A stretch of 64,000 bases of DNA from CAVSVP01 sp963731125 (GTDB taxonomy: Bacteria; Pseudomonadota; Gammaproteobacteria; Competibacterales; Competibacteraceae). The number at the start of each line of letters is the position of its first letter. The stretch's first letter is position 1. The stretch is from assembly GCA_963731125.1 (NCBI GenBank), contig CAVSVP010000009.1, forward strand, positions 1-64,000, written 5' to 3'. This document shows positions 18,119 to 26,494 of the stretch, piece after piece. The translations under genes were made by a program, and so were the position numbers. The notes beneath the pieces are model-generated. The model saw nothing but the letters and a program-made list of their open reading frames with translations. It made no database searches and had not been told where the DNA came from.

Positions 18119-18857
18119 AGAACTGTGCTGCAGCGGACATGTTTTGCCCGTTGGCAGAGACCATCTGACCTTTCTTGATCATGTGCATGAGCTCGATGCC
18201 TTGCAGGGTGATGCGGGCCGAGTGAAACGTATTAAAGCCGAGCATCGGCCGGGTGAGTCGTTTGATAGCACGGTGATCCTGTTCCACCATATTGTTGAGA
18301 TATTTGATCTGGCGCTTTTCGATCGGGCGATCGGTTTCCTCTTGGAGGGCCTCCAGAGCGGCCGTATTGGCGCCACTCTTGTCGATAGTGACCTTCTCGG
18401 GCAGCCCGTGGTGGCGGATAGCTTTCTTCAAAAAGCGTAGCGCGGCTTTCTTGTCACGATGGGCGGTGAGGAGAAAGTCAATCGTTTGCCCCGCCTTGTC
18501 AACGGCGCGATAGAGGTATTTCCACTGACCATTAACCTTGATGTACGTCTCGTCCATTCGCCAGCGCTTGCCCACTGGACGTTTCTTCCCGTTGCGGAAG
18601 TTAGCCTCCAGCTGTGGCGTGAACTTCTGAACCCAGCGGTAGAGGTTGGAATGATCCACCGGCACCCCCCGCTCCTCCATCATCTCTTCTAAATCGCGGT
18701 AGCTCAGCGGGTAAGCCAGATACCACCGCACACAGGTCAGGATGATGGTTTTCTCGAAGCGGTGTCCTTTGAAATCAATCAGGCGGGTTCTCAGTGCCAA
18801 AGTTATCGAACCCGTAGCTTACCGGAAATGCGGCTGCCTGGCTAATGCAACAGAACC
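18048..18857 (-). mobile_element. IS6-family insertion sequence
   Basis: About 810 bp. Ends resemble the IS6/IS26 family repeat GGTTCTGTTGCA: GGTTGTGTTGCG at 18048 and the complement of GCAACAGAACC at 18847-18857. No 8-bp target duplication is visible (CCAGTTCC left, GGTCTGGC right), as expected if an intermolecular or deletion event joined unrelated flanks. It separates the DUF4338 gene from a 5'-truncated SNF2 gene. Confidence 0.85.
18102..18800 (-). CDS. IS6-family transposase
   Basis: 232 residues, full length for the family. N-terminal zinc/HTH-like region, then DDE core: RWRMDETYIKVNGQWKYLYR (first D), the second D in KVTIDKSGANTAAL, and the glutamate in YLNNMVEQDHRAIKRLTRPM. IS6 elements move by replicative transposition and make cointegrates or adjacent deletions. 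A partial second copy lies at 21690. Intact. Confidence 0.94.
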   Translation of the reverse strand: MALRTRLIDFKGHRFEKTIILTCVRWYLAYPLSYRDLEEMMEERGVPVDHSNLYRWVQKFTPQLEANFRNGKKRPVGKRWRMDETYIKVNGQWKYLYRAVDKAGQTIDFLLTAHRDKKAALRFLKKAIRHHGLPEKVTIDKSGANTAALEALQEETDRPIEKRQIKYLNNMVEQDHRAIKRLTRPMLGFNTFHSARITLQGIELMHMIKKGQMVSANGQNMSAAAQFYALAS

Positions 18858-21678
18858 GGTCTGGCAGCTCAAGTGGTATGCCCAGGGTTTTTGCAATGTT
18901 ACCCCCAAGGAACAGAAACGCGATGCCCGCGGCCACTGGACCAAGGGGCGGCCGGTCAGCCTGAAGCGGCTGTACGCCGACGCCGACAAGCTGGATTTCC
19001 TCACCGCTCAGGACCGCCACATCTGCGCCGGTATCCGCCAATCCGATGAGAACAGTTATGGCTATTACGGGAATACCGTTTACGAACTGGATTACCACAA
19101 GGCGCTCCCGGCGATGGTCGGCCATCCGTTGGTGTTCTGGGAAGCCTCGCCGGCGGTGCGGGTTGAGCTGGTCAAAGGCGAGCCCGAGCTGCTGATCACC
19201 CAGCAAAGCTCGCAGCTCCTGATTGCCTTCTCTCCGAAGGTGCCAACCGGTGAGCAGGTCATTGTCACCAAGGAAACGCCCACCCGCCTGAAGGTGACCG
19301 AGATCACCCAGGCGCATCAGGAGATCCTGAACCTGTTAGGCGACGGACTGCGGGTGCCGGCGAGCGCCAAGACGCGGGTGCTAGAGGCGATCGCTACCCT
19401 GACCGATATCGTCACGGTCCAGTCCAGTGTTGGCGGCGTGGCGGAAAACGTCGAAGAGATTGCCGCCGATGTCACACCGCACTTGCATCTGTTGCCCTTC
19501 GGCGAGGGCTTGAAGCTGGAAATCGTGGTCAAGCCCTTCGCCACCGGCGGCCCCTCTTACCGGCCCGGTGCCGGCGGCGAGCGCGTGATCGCCGAGATCG
19601 ACGGCAAACGGCTGCAAACCCAGCGTAACCTGCGACAAGAGCGCAGACAGGCCAAGGACGCCATCGCGGCCATCCCCACTCTCGCCCGCCTGGAAGCCGA
19701 GGGCTGGGAGTGGACCCTAAGAGGCTGTTGGAAAACCCCTGATCGAACGATTTCGGAGCATTTTAAATCAACGCATTAGCTTGCGCGCCAGGGTATTTTC
19801 CAACAGCCTCTAAGCGATCCGGAAGACTGTTTGCAAGCCCTCGTGGAAATGCAACCGCTGGCGGATAAAGCGGTGTTGGAGTGGCCCGAAGGGGAAAAAT
19901 TCAAGGTCAGCCAACAAGCCTCGCTCAGCCAGTTTCGCTTGACCATCCGCCGCCAAAAAGAGTGGTTCAGCGCCACCGGGGAGCTGCGGTTGGACAACCA
20001 GCAGGTCCTGGACATGCGGAAATTGTTGGCGTTGCTGCAGCAGACGCCGGGCCGCTTTCTGCCGCTGGGCGAGGGCCAGTTCCTGGCCTTGACAAGCGCG
20101 TTTCGCAAACGCCTGGAGGATCTGGCGAGCTTCACAGAGCCCACGGCGCAGGGGGTGCGCTTTCATCCGCTGGCGGCGCTGGCGCTGGAGGAGTTTACCG
20201 CCGAAGCCGGTACGGTCAAGGCCGATCCGCACTGGAAAACGCATCTTCAGCGCCTCCGGGAGGCCGAGTCCTTGCAACCGGTCGTGCCCTCGACCTTGCA
20301 GGCCGAGCTTCGGGAATATCAGGTGGCGGGCTTTCAGTGGCTGGCACGCCTGGCGCATTGGGGCGTTGGCGCGTGCCTGGCCGATGATATGGGGCTCGGC
20401 AAAACGGTCCAGGCCCTCACCCTGATTCTTACCCGCGCCCAGGATGGCCCTACCTTGGTAGTGGCACCCACCTCGGTGTGCATGAACTGGTTCGCTGAAT
20501 GCCGGCGCTTCGCGCCTACCCTGAACGCCATTGCCTTCGGCGGCGGCAACCGCCAGCAAATGCTAGCCGCACTGGGTCCCTTCGACCTGCTGGTCTGTAG
20601 CTATGGGCTGCTTCAGCAGGAGGCAGAGCTGCTGGCGCAGCGGCATTGGCAGACCATCGTCCTGGACGAAGCCCAGGCGATCAAGAATATGGCCACCAGA
20701 CGCTCCCAGGCCGCGATGGCCTTGCAGGGCGAGTTCAAGATGCTCACCACCGGCACGCCCATCGAGAACCATCTGGGCGAGCTGTGGAATCTGTTCCGCT
20801 TTCTCAATCCCGGGCTGCTGGGCTCGCTGGAGAGCTTCAACCGCCGTTTCGCCGTGCCCATCGAGCGCGATCAGGACCCGCAGGTTCGGGGCAAGCTCAA
20901 GCGCCTTATCCAGCCCTTCATCCTACGCCGCCTAAAAACCCAGGTCCTGGAAGAGCTGCCCGCGCGCACCGAGATCCTGCTACACGTCGAGATGAGCACG
21001 GCAGAAATGGCACTGTACGAGGCGCTGCGGCAACAGGCCCTGGAAAAGCTGGTTAGTGTGGCAGGTCCCGCCGGGCAAAAGCACGTGCAGATCCTCGCCG
21101 AAATCATGAAGCTGCGCCGGGCCTGTTGTAACCCGCGCTTGGTGTTGCCTGACACCCAGTTGCCCAGCGCCAAGCTCGCGGTCTTCCAGGAGGTCCTGGA
21201 GGAACTGCTGGACAACCACCACAAAGCCCTGGTGTTCAGCCAGTTCGTCGATCATTTGAGCCTCCTGCGGGAGGTATTAGACCGCCAGGGGGTGGCCTAT
21301 CAGTATCTGGACGGCAGCACCCCGGTGCCCGAGCGCAAGAAGCGCGTGGATGCCTTCCAGGCAGGCCAGGGCGATGTGTTTCTGATCAGTCTGAAGGCCG
21401 GAGGGCTGGGCCTGAACCTCACTGCGGCTGATTATATCATCCACATGGACCCCTGGTGGAACCCGGCGGTGGAAGACCAAGCCGCCGACCGCGCCCACCG
21501 CATCGGTCAGCAGCGCCCGGTGACGATTTACCGGCTGGTGGTGAAGGATACCATCGAGGAGAAGATTGTCGATCTGCATCATGGCAAGCGGGATCTTGCC
21601 GAGAGTCTGCTGGCGGGGACGGGAGTGAGCGGGAAGGTATCGGCAGAGGCGTTATTGCAGTTGCTGCAGGAGCGGTGA
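18858..21678 (+). pseudogene. SNF2-family DEAD/DEAH helicase, 5'-truncated and MITE-interrupted
   Basis: Two same-frame open segments (to 19779, and 19831-21678) are separated only by a MITE. Helicase motifs are complete in the second: DDMGLGKTVQALTLIL (motif I), LVVAPTSVCMNWF (Ia), VLDEAQAIKN (II), TTGTPIENHLGELW (III), KALVFSQFVDHL (IV), LISLKAGGLGLNLTAADYII (V) and DRAHRIGQQRPV (VI). The start of the protein, where a SWIM zinc finger usually sits, was removed by the IS6 insertion. Excising 93 bp of MITE plus duplicated target restores WTLSDPEDC. Such helicases remodel DNA-protein complexes; this copy cannot give full-length protein. Confidence 0.9.
19721..19810. mobile_element. MITE, 90 bp
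   Basis: Perfect 15-bp inverted repeats GAGGCTGTTGGAAAA (19721-19735) and TTTTCCAACAGCCTC (19796-19810), flanked by the direct repeat TAA (or CTAAG if the repeat is trimmed by one base). No coding capacity. It adds in-frame stops at 19777 and 19811 to the SNF2 gene. The terminus resembles those of IS5/IS1031-type elements, which make 3-bp TNA duplications. Confidence 0.88.
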
Positions 21679-21689
21679 GGCTTTGCAGG

Positions 21690-21843
21690 TGTTCTGTTGC
21701 GTTAGTGAAGGAGCCTAGTTTCCGGTAAGCTACGGGTTCGATAACGTTGGCGCTGCGAACCCGCCTGATTGACTTCAAAGGACACCGCTTCAAGAAAAAC
21801 ATCATCCCAACCGGTGTGCGGTGGTACCTGGTTTACCCGCGAA
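21690..21843 (+). mobile_element. IS6-family remnant (5' end only)
   Basis: Begins TGTTCTGTTGCGTTAG and includes the leader and first about 30 codons of an IS6 transposase (ALRTRLIDFKGHRFKKN, then GVRWYLVYP), closely matching the element at 18048-18857 but in opposite orientation. Similarity ends near 21843. The SNF2 remnant is thus bracketed by two inverted IS6 ends. Confidence 0.82.
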
Positions 21844-21949
21844 GCCACCCTAAGCCGAGCCGGTCAGGCGGGTTATGGTGATAGCACCATCTGACCCTGC
21901 GCTTAGGCGTGCTTGCCCCTGGAAAACGGGTAACCGCCGGTTGCCCCAT

Positions 21950-21980
21950 AAAAAAAGCCGGGGCTTTTAAGGTCCCGGCC
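21950..21980 (-). terminator. Rho-independent terminator (minus strand)
   Basis: On the minus strand GGCCGGGACC, a TTAAAA loop, then GCCCCGGC is followed by a run of seven T. It lies downstream of the GAF-regulator gene and its small trailing ORFs, so it probably ends that transcript. Confidence 0.7.
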
Positions 21981-22005
21981 AACACAACCACCAAAGGAGG
22001 AAGTC

Positions 22006-22098
22006 CTAGACTACAAGCACGAATCGATATCCATGCTCGCTATGGTTAGAGGCAATAACAATGCCAGATAAAGCTAGCTGGTTAATCGCCTCATGCAT
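22006..22098 (-). CDS. Possible 30-residue peptide, overlapping the preceding small ORF
   Basis: Starts ATG at 22098 inside the stop region of the 68-residue ORF (8-base overlap) and reads MHEAINQLALSGIVIASNHS then EHGYRFVLVV. It ends 25 bases before the terminator. No family recognised. The overlap and the terminator are the only support; it could equally be the frameshifted tail of the preceding ORF. Confidence 0.25.
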   Translation of the reverse strand: MHEAINQLALSGIVIASNHSEHGYRFVLVV

Positions 22099-22297
22099 CA
22101 GCATTTTTTAGCATGGTTACGTTGACGGTAAAGACACAGCACGCGGGAATGACACGAAAAAGCGGTAAGTGACCCTTCTTGTCGTTTCCCTCACCATCTT
22201 GCCAACGGGCAAGAACTGTCCGCCGCAGAACCGGGTTATTCACTGGCCTCTTAATAACGCGGACGGTATAGCCGTACGGCACGGAAAGTAACGCCAC
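22091..22297 (-). CDS. Small hypothetical protein after the GAF regulator
   Basis: 68 residues, starting 21 bases after the regulator stop on the same strand. Basic middle part (RRTVLARWQDGEGNDKKG) and hydrophobic C-terminal stretch (IPACCVFTVNVTM). I do not recognise it. The tight spacing and shared terminator suggest co-transcription; function unknown. Confidence 0.4.
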   Translation of the reverse strand: MALLSVPYGYTVRVIKRPVNNPVLRRTVLARWQDGEGNDKKGHLPLFRVIPACCVFTVNVTMLKNADA

Positions 22298-22318
22298 AGA
22301 GCGCTTTCGCTTGCGAAA

Positions 22319-23596
22319 TTATCTCTTCGGAATGATGATCAACGTACCGATCGTGGTGTTACCGTGCCGGATAGGTTGCAGCCACTGCGGATGCAGCCAG
22401 CCGGGCAGCATGGCAGCGGATTCCTGCGCTGTCAAAGTCAGATCCAGACCGGGAAGACGCGTTTGCGGTGTCAGGGGCAGGTGGACACCGCGCCCTTGTA
22501 GGGCTGCATTAGCCAGCGCATTGACGCGGATGAGACGTCCGCGGTCATCGAGCGCCAGCAGCCCTTCGTTTCGCCACTTGCTGAACAGTGCCTCGCTGGC
22601 CGCCAGCACCTGGCGGCGGGTTGTGAAATAGGCTTGTCTCAGGTCAGCCTCTAGGTAACCGGCAGCCGCCACCACGAAGTCCAGATACTGCTGGCGAAAA
22701 CTTCCGGTCAAGCCAGAGATATTGAGTACCCCCAGCGGTTGGCCATCATGGGGATCGTGGATGACGGCAGCCGTGCAGGTCCAGCCTTTGATGCCTTCGC
22801 AGAAATGCTCGCCACCGTAAAGCTGCACCGGCTGTCGGGTGACCAGTGCCGTGCCAATGGCATTGGTACCCACGACCGCTTCATTCCAGATACCGCCGAC
22901 GATCAGGTTGATCTCGTGTGCTTGATTAAGGGTACGCCTGTCACCCGCGACGTCCAAGATCAAACCGCTGGGATCGGCGAACAGGATAAGGTGGTTGGAA
23001 GCGCCAAGTCGTTCCCCGGTCTGTTGCAGGAGGGAACGCACCGTCTTTTGCACGTTGGCATAACCGTGTTGCCGTTGCTCAATTTGCGTGGCATCGGTCT
23101 CGAGCGGTACCTGCTTAAGCGTAGGATCCAGCTGCATCGTCTTGCAGCGTCTCCAGGAATCCTGCACCACGGGGCGCAGATTGGCGGGCAACTGGTGCTC
23201 GATCAAAAACCGCTCCCAAACCGCCATCAGCCTGCCTTTTTCTTGTGGGCTACTAAGCAGCTTGGGCAGATCATAGAGCTGTTGCATGAGCTGCGCTGCC
23301 TGCTCGCGGGTAAAAAAGTGACCCTGGCGCAGGAAGCCGGCGACGACCGTTGATTTGACTGCGGTCACTCTCCCGGCGGCCTGGCGCGAAACAATCAAGT
23401 TATCGGGAAGTCCGTCAAGCAGGTGCATCGGCGCAGGGCGCCCGTCAACGAAGCAGGATGGATAGACCGCCCCGGTCTCCATATCAAGAAACGCAGCGGC
23501 AAAGCCTTGCGAGCGATTCTCCTGACTCACGCCACCCTGACCGCGAAAATCGCGATCCTGCTGGCGGAGAAAATCGATTGTTAGCCATTCAGCCAT
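22319..23596 (-). CDS. GAF-domain sensory regulator, AcoR-like, without sigma-54 output domains
   Basis: 425 residues from the ATG at 23596, preceded by AGGAGGT. Residues 1-130 are poorly recognised. About 140-330 is the AcoR-type N-terminal module: VVQDSWRRCKTM, ASNHLILFADPSGLILDVAG, GGIWNEAVVGTNAIGTAL, LYGGEHFCEGIKGWTCTAA and QPLGVLNISGLTGSF (GAF). A short PAS-like part follows (LLALDDRGRLIRVNALANAA). The AAA+ sigma-54 domain and Fis-type HTH of AcoR are absent and the frame closes normally at 22319. It may sense a metabolite and act through a partner, or be a truncated activator. An IS1 end lies 18 bp upstream, probably removing the native promoter. Confidence 0.75.
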   Translation of the reverse strand: MAEWLTIDFLRQQDRDFRGQGGVSQENRSQGFAAAFLDMETGAVYPSCFVDGRPAPMHLLDGLPDNLIVSRQAAGRVTAVKSTVVAGFLRQGHFFTREQAAQLMQQLYDLPKLLSSPQEKGRLMAVWERFLIEHQLPANLRPVVQDSWRRCKTMQLDPTLKQVPLETDATQIEQRQHGYANVQKTVRSLLQQTGERLGASNHLILFADPSGLILDVAGDRRTLNQAHEINLIVGGIWNEAVVGTNAIGTALVTRQPVQLYGGEHFCEGIKGWTCTAAVIHDPHDGQPLGVLNISGLTGSFRQQYLDFVVAAAGYLEADLRQAYFTTRRQVLAASEALFSKWRNEGLLALDDRGRLIRVNALANAALQGRGVHLPLTPQTRLPGLDLTLTAQESAAMLPGWLHPQWLQPIRHGNTTIGTLIIIPKR

Positions 23597-23613
23597 CGGA
23601 TACCTCCTGGCCG

Positions 23614-24009
23614 GGTAGTGCTACAGAGGTAAGGCTCCTCTAACCTCAAGATTATAATGGGATAAGAAGAACTTGATGGCACCGATGTGGTTGTCGAGTT
23701 TCTTGGAAAATGACAGTGCGGATCGAACCAGCCGCGACACGCGCTGGCGTAAGGTGTTATTAAAGCGTTCAATATGATTCGTCTTACGAGACGCTTTCGT
23801 GACGACTTGATGTTGAGCGGGAGGAATCACACCTTGGTAGGACGTGTAACCATCGGTATAGAACGTGGCGTGCTGGCGATACATGTCTGGGATCTTCTGC
23901 CAAAGCTTTCGGGCACTGCGCTTGCTGCGATCACCCACGTAAAAGGCAATCACCTGACGAGACTTCGCATCCAACGCCAGCCACAGCCACTGCGGGTTAG
24001 TCTTCTTAC
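23614..24009 (-). pseudogene. IS1-family transposase 3' part, interrupted by IS4
   Basis: Minus-strand frame ending at 23621 reads GKKTNPQWLWLALDAKSRQV, HATFYTDGYTSYQ, KTNHIERFNNTLRQRVSRLV and SFSKKLDNHIGAIKFFLSHY: the InsB catalytic domain. Its start (to 24034) is supplied by the end of an inserted IS4 element. GGTAGTGCTACAGAGG at 23614 is probably the IS1 terminal repeat. The other half of IS1 is not seen to the right of the IS4 at 27516, so a rearrangement followed. Confidence 0.82.
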
Positions 24010-24030
24010 CCAACCCTTTAAAGGTGCTCC

Positions 24031-24465
24031 TCATCGGGCACGGCGTGCGGCAATCAACTTAGCCGTGGAGACGTGTGGGCGCTTCGGATCATATTTGGGT
24101 TTCGCGCGCGGTTTTTTGGGACCCCGGCGATGCTTACGAAAGGCGGATAAGCGGAGGTGTTGTGCCAGCTCGACTAACAGCTCAGCCAGCTGCGATCGAG
24201 AGAGATCCTGAAAACGCTGCCACTCGGGCGGCGGAATGGCGATCATCATGCCGCGATAGGTGGCGCCGATTTCCTCGGCCAGATAATACCCCGAGATCTC
24301 GTTATCGACGGTTTCCTGGCCATGGAGGTAGCGTAAGGCCGCCTGCACGACTGCCAAAACGTTGTAGGCGACCAGCGCCAGACAAAACCCAAACAGCGCC
24401 GCGCGAGGATAACCGAAGGTATGGATTTCTGATGCGAAGTACTTTTCCAATTCTTGGAAGGTGGT
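24031..24465 (-). pseudogene. IS4-family transposase, 3' exon
   Basis: About 145 codons following the intron: TTFQELEKYFASEIHTFGYP, AALFGFCLALVAYNVLAVVQ, ETVDNEISGYYLAEEIGATY, and ending AKLIAARRAR. This is the C-terminal part expected just after the RWRIE motif. The nominal ORF extends right to 24675 but that part is intron sequence. With the 5' exon (26495-27424) it gives a transposase of about 455 residues if the intron splices. Confidence 0.87.
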
Positions 24466-24582
24466 CTGTCGGGTAAAGGACTGGCGCGGTAACCCGTAGG
24501 AGTACCCTTGGCTGTATCCAGGGTTTCCCCTTGCGTGCCCGTTTAGGGTGCTCCGTAGTCCCGTTTCCAGCCCCTTCCCATC

Positions 24583-24616
24583 AGAACCGCTCGTGAGGTT
24601 TTCCCTCAAGCGGCTC
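24583..24616 (-). ncRNA. Group II intron domain V
   Basis: 34 nt on the minus strand, beginning GAGCCGC and ending GCGGTTCT, with the stem GAGCCGCTTGAGG pairing to CCTCACGAGCGGTTC around a GAAA-type loop and the AGC triad near the 5' end. This is the catalytic core hairpin. It begins 56 nt after the maturase stop codon. Confidence 0.85.
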
Positions 24617-24671
24617 ACCCAGTAGATTTCACCGAAAGGGTTATGGGTCCTGTCGGACTTAGCGACCACTT

Positions 24672-25979
24672 TCATGAATAGCTCTGCGCACTGGGTAAGG
24701 GGTGGATTTTCCAGTCCCAGAACAACCCCAGTACACCATAGAGATACTCATTACTCCACCGCCGCCAACCGACGCTGCACTTGCGCCGTCGCTTACGACG
24801 CGTCAGCAAGGTACGAACTTTCATCTCCACGTAATCGCGCACTTCGCTGAAGGCCCGACTCGCGTTACCGACCCGAAAGTAGTTGACCCAGCCCGCCACC
24901 GCCGCGTTGATTTGCGCAACAATCTCTTCCGCTGGGAGCGCACCCCCGGCGCGGATGATCTCGCGGATCTTGGCTTTGATGGCTTGGCGGGCCTTCTTTT
25001 TCGGCGTCATCAACATGAAATACCCTTGCCCGTCGCGTTTGCGCACCCGGCGCAGGTCAAACCCCAGGAAACCAAAGGCCTCGCCCTTGAGCGCGTCCAC
25101 CACCTGCGTTTTCTCCCGGTTCAGCTCCACACCCAGCGGCGTCAGCTGTTCCTCGAGCCGTTGCAGAGCGCGTTGCGCCCAGCCCCGCTTGCTGTGGTGG
25201 CCACTGACGGTGATGACAATATCATCGGCGAACCGATGGTAGTTCACCGCCTCGAAGGGGCCTTCGGCCGTGTTGCGACGGATCGCCTCAAACGCCCAGT
25301 CCACCTCGTTCAAGTAGATATTGGCCGCCAGCGGGCTGAACGGCCCGCCTTGGGCCACGCCAACGTGACCGTCGACTTTGATGATCTGCTTGACCAGGTG
25401 CATCACCTGCGGGTCCTGGACCCGTTTGGCAATCTTATCCAACAGCACCGAGTGGCGGATCGTGTCGAAATAGCGCGACAAATCCACATCGATCACTGTC
25501 GTCATGCGCCGCAGCACACTGCGCCTGACTTCCGCCAGCGCGCGGTGTGGTGACCGTGCGGGCCGAAACCCGTAGGAGTTCGGGCAAAACGCCGCCTCGA
25601 AGATCGGCTCCAAAATCAGCTTCAGAGCCCCTTGTACCACGCGATCGCGAATACAAGGTATCGAGAGTATCCGCACCTTGCCGTTGTCCTTCGGTACCTC
25701 CACCCGACGGTTCGCCTGAGGTTGATACCGATCGGTCAGCAGCGCTTCACGCAGCTCCGCCAGAAACAGCGATAGCCCCCCCGCCTCGATGTCCTCGAAC
25801 GTCTGGCCATCCAGGCCCGGGGCACCGCCATTCCGCTTGGCAATCTGGTACGCCTCTTCCAGGGTTTCGATCTTCGCCACGTGCACGAACATCCCCCAGA
25901 ACCGATGGGTCTCATCAGACTTCGCCTTTCGGTATATCCGCCGTCGCAGTTCCTGTAGCCCAATAGGTGCCTTTATCAT
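24672..25979 (-). CDS. ltrA: Group II intron-encoded reverse transcriptase/maturase
   Basis: 435 residues, ATG at 25979 after AGGTAGGGGTGAG. RT blocks in order: GAPGLDG near residue 53, RRVEVPKDNGKVRILSIPCI, RDRVVQGALKLILEPIFE, NSYGFRPARSPHRAL, DVDLSRYFDTI, QGGPFSPLAANIYL, and catalytic YHRFADDIVI near residue 248 (FADD replaces the usual YADD). GFLGF marks RT7. The maturase domain X follows (about 330-420). No HNH endonuclease domain is present, so mobility would rely on replication forks or nicked targets. It acts in cis on its intron RNA for splicing and reverse splicing into DNA. Confidence 0.94.
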   Translation of the reverse strand: MIKAPIGLQELRRRIYRKAKSDETHRFWGMFVHVAKIETLEEAYQIAKRNGGAPGLDGQTFEDIEAGGLSLFLAELREALLTDRYQPQANRRVEVPKDNGKVRILSIPCIRDRVVQGALKLILEPIFEAAFCPNSYGFRPARSPHRALAEVRRSVLRRMTTVIDVDLSRYFDTIRHSVLLDKIAKRVQDPQVMHLVKQIIKVDGHVGVAQGGPFSPLAANIYLNEVDWAFEAIRRNTAEGPFEAVNYHRFADDIVITVSGHHSKRGWAQRALQRLEEQLTPLGVELNREKTQVVDALKGEAFGFLGFDLRRVRKRDGQGYFMLMTPKKKARQAIKAKIREIIRAGGALPAEEIVAQINAAVAGWVNYFRVGNASRAFSEVRDYVEMKVRTLLTRRKRRRKCSVGWRRWSNEYLYGVLGLFWDWKIHPLPSAQSYS

Positions 25980-26494
25980 CTCACCCCTACCTCACTTTGT
26001 ACGAACGTCATACCTACCGGTCCGGGCCCTTCCCTCCCGGCGCGTTTTGCTGCACGCCGATCCGCAGTACTACGACCCGATCCGCCACCCTGGTACCTAC
26101 GCCTCCCTTTCCCACTCACGGTTATAGGAGACACCTCCTCGACGGGCTTTCCCCGCCGGGTACCGAGGGTTTCTCCGGTTGCCACATAATCCTTCGCATC
26201 ATGTCGCCGCTGATACCCCGCCGGTGAGGGCCGCCGTCTCGGACTCATTTCGATCGGCCCTTGCTGCCTTCGCGCGTTATCGACCGTCTCGGCCACCGGA
26301 GTTCGTGTAACGAGGCTACTGCTACGTTCACTGCACGTTACAACCTGATGCGTTGCCGTACACCCACGGTGTACGTTGTCGGAGGGCTTCACCGTCTTGC
26401 TCTCGCGCCACGGCGCCTCCCAAGCTACGAGGCTTGAGTCTGTTAGCCTCGACCGGACTTTCACCGGCTGGACTATGTGCCCTTCTCCGGACAC

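Larger units (their letters stand above)
24466..26494 (-). mobile_element. Group II intron, copy B, apparently complete
   Basis: About 2.03 kb between GTGTCCGG (complement of 26487-26494) and the re-entry of transposase coding at 24465. Contains a structured 5' region, a full-length maturase and domain V. From the end of domain V to the 3' exon is about 117 nt, longer than a usual domain VI of 40-50 nt. The ends are assigned from the restored transposase frame and are uncertain by a few bases. The first 1.16 kb matches the truncated copy at 943-2103. Confidence 0.87.

Noticed and set aside
17231..18800. Druantia anti-phage system
   Set aside because: Only the DruA-like DUF4338 gene is present. 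The neighbour is an IS6 transposase and no druB-E or druM-type gene occurs in the window, so no system can be claimed.
21997..22060. pqqA-like leader peptide near AAAGGAGGAAG on the plus strand
   Set aside because: The bases after the ribosome-site-like run do not encode the E-x3-Y motif of PqqA on either strand.
24702..25553. 283-residue plus-strand ORF opposite the maturase
   Set aside because: Antisense shadow of the intron-encoded protein; no family features, and codon pattern follows the minus-strand gene.
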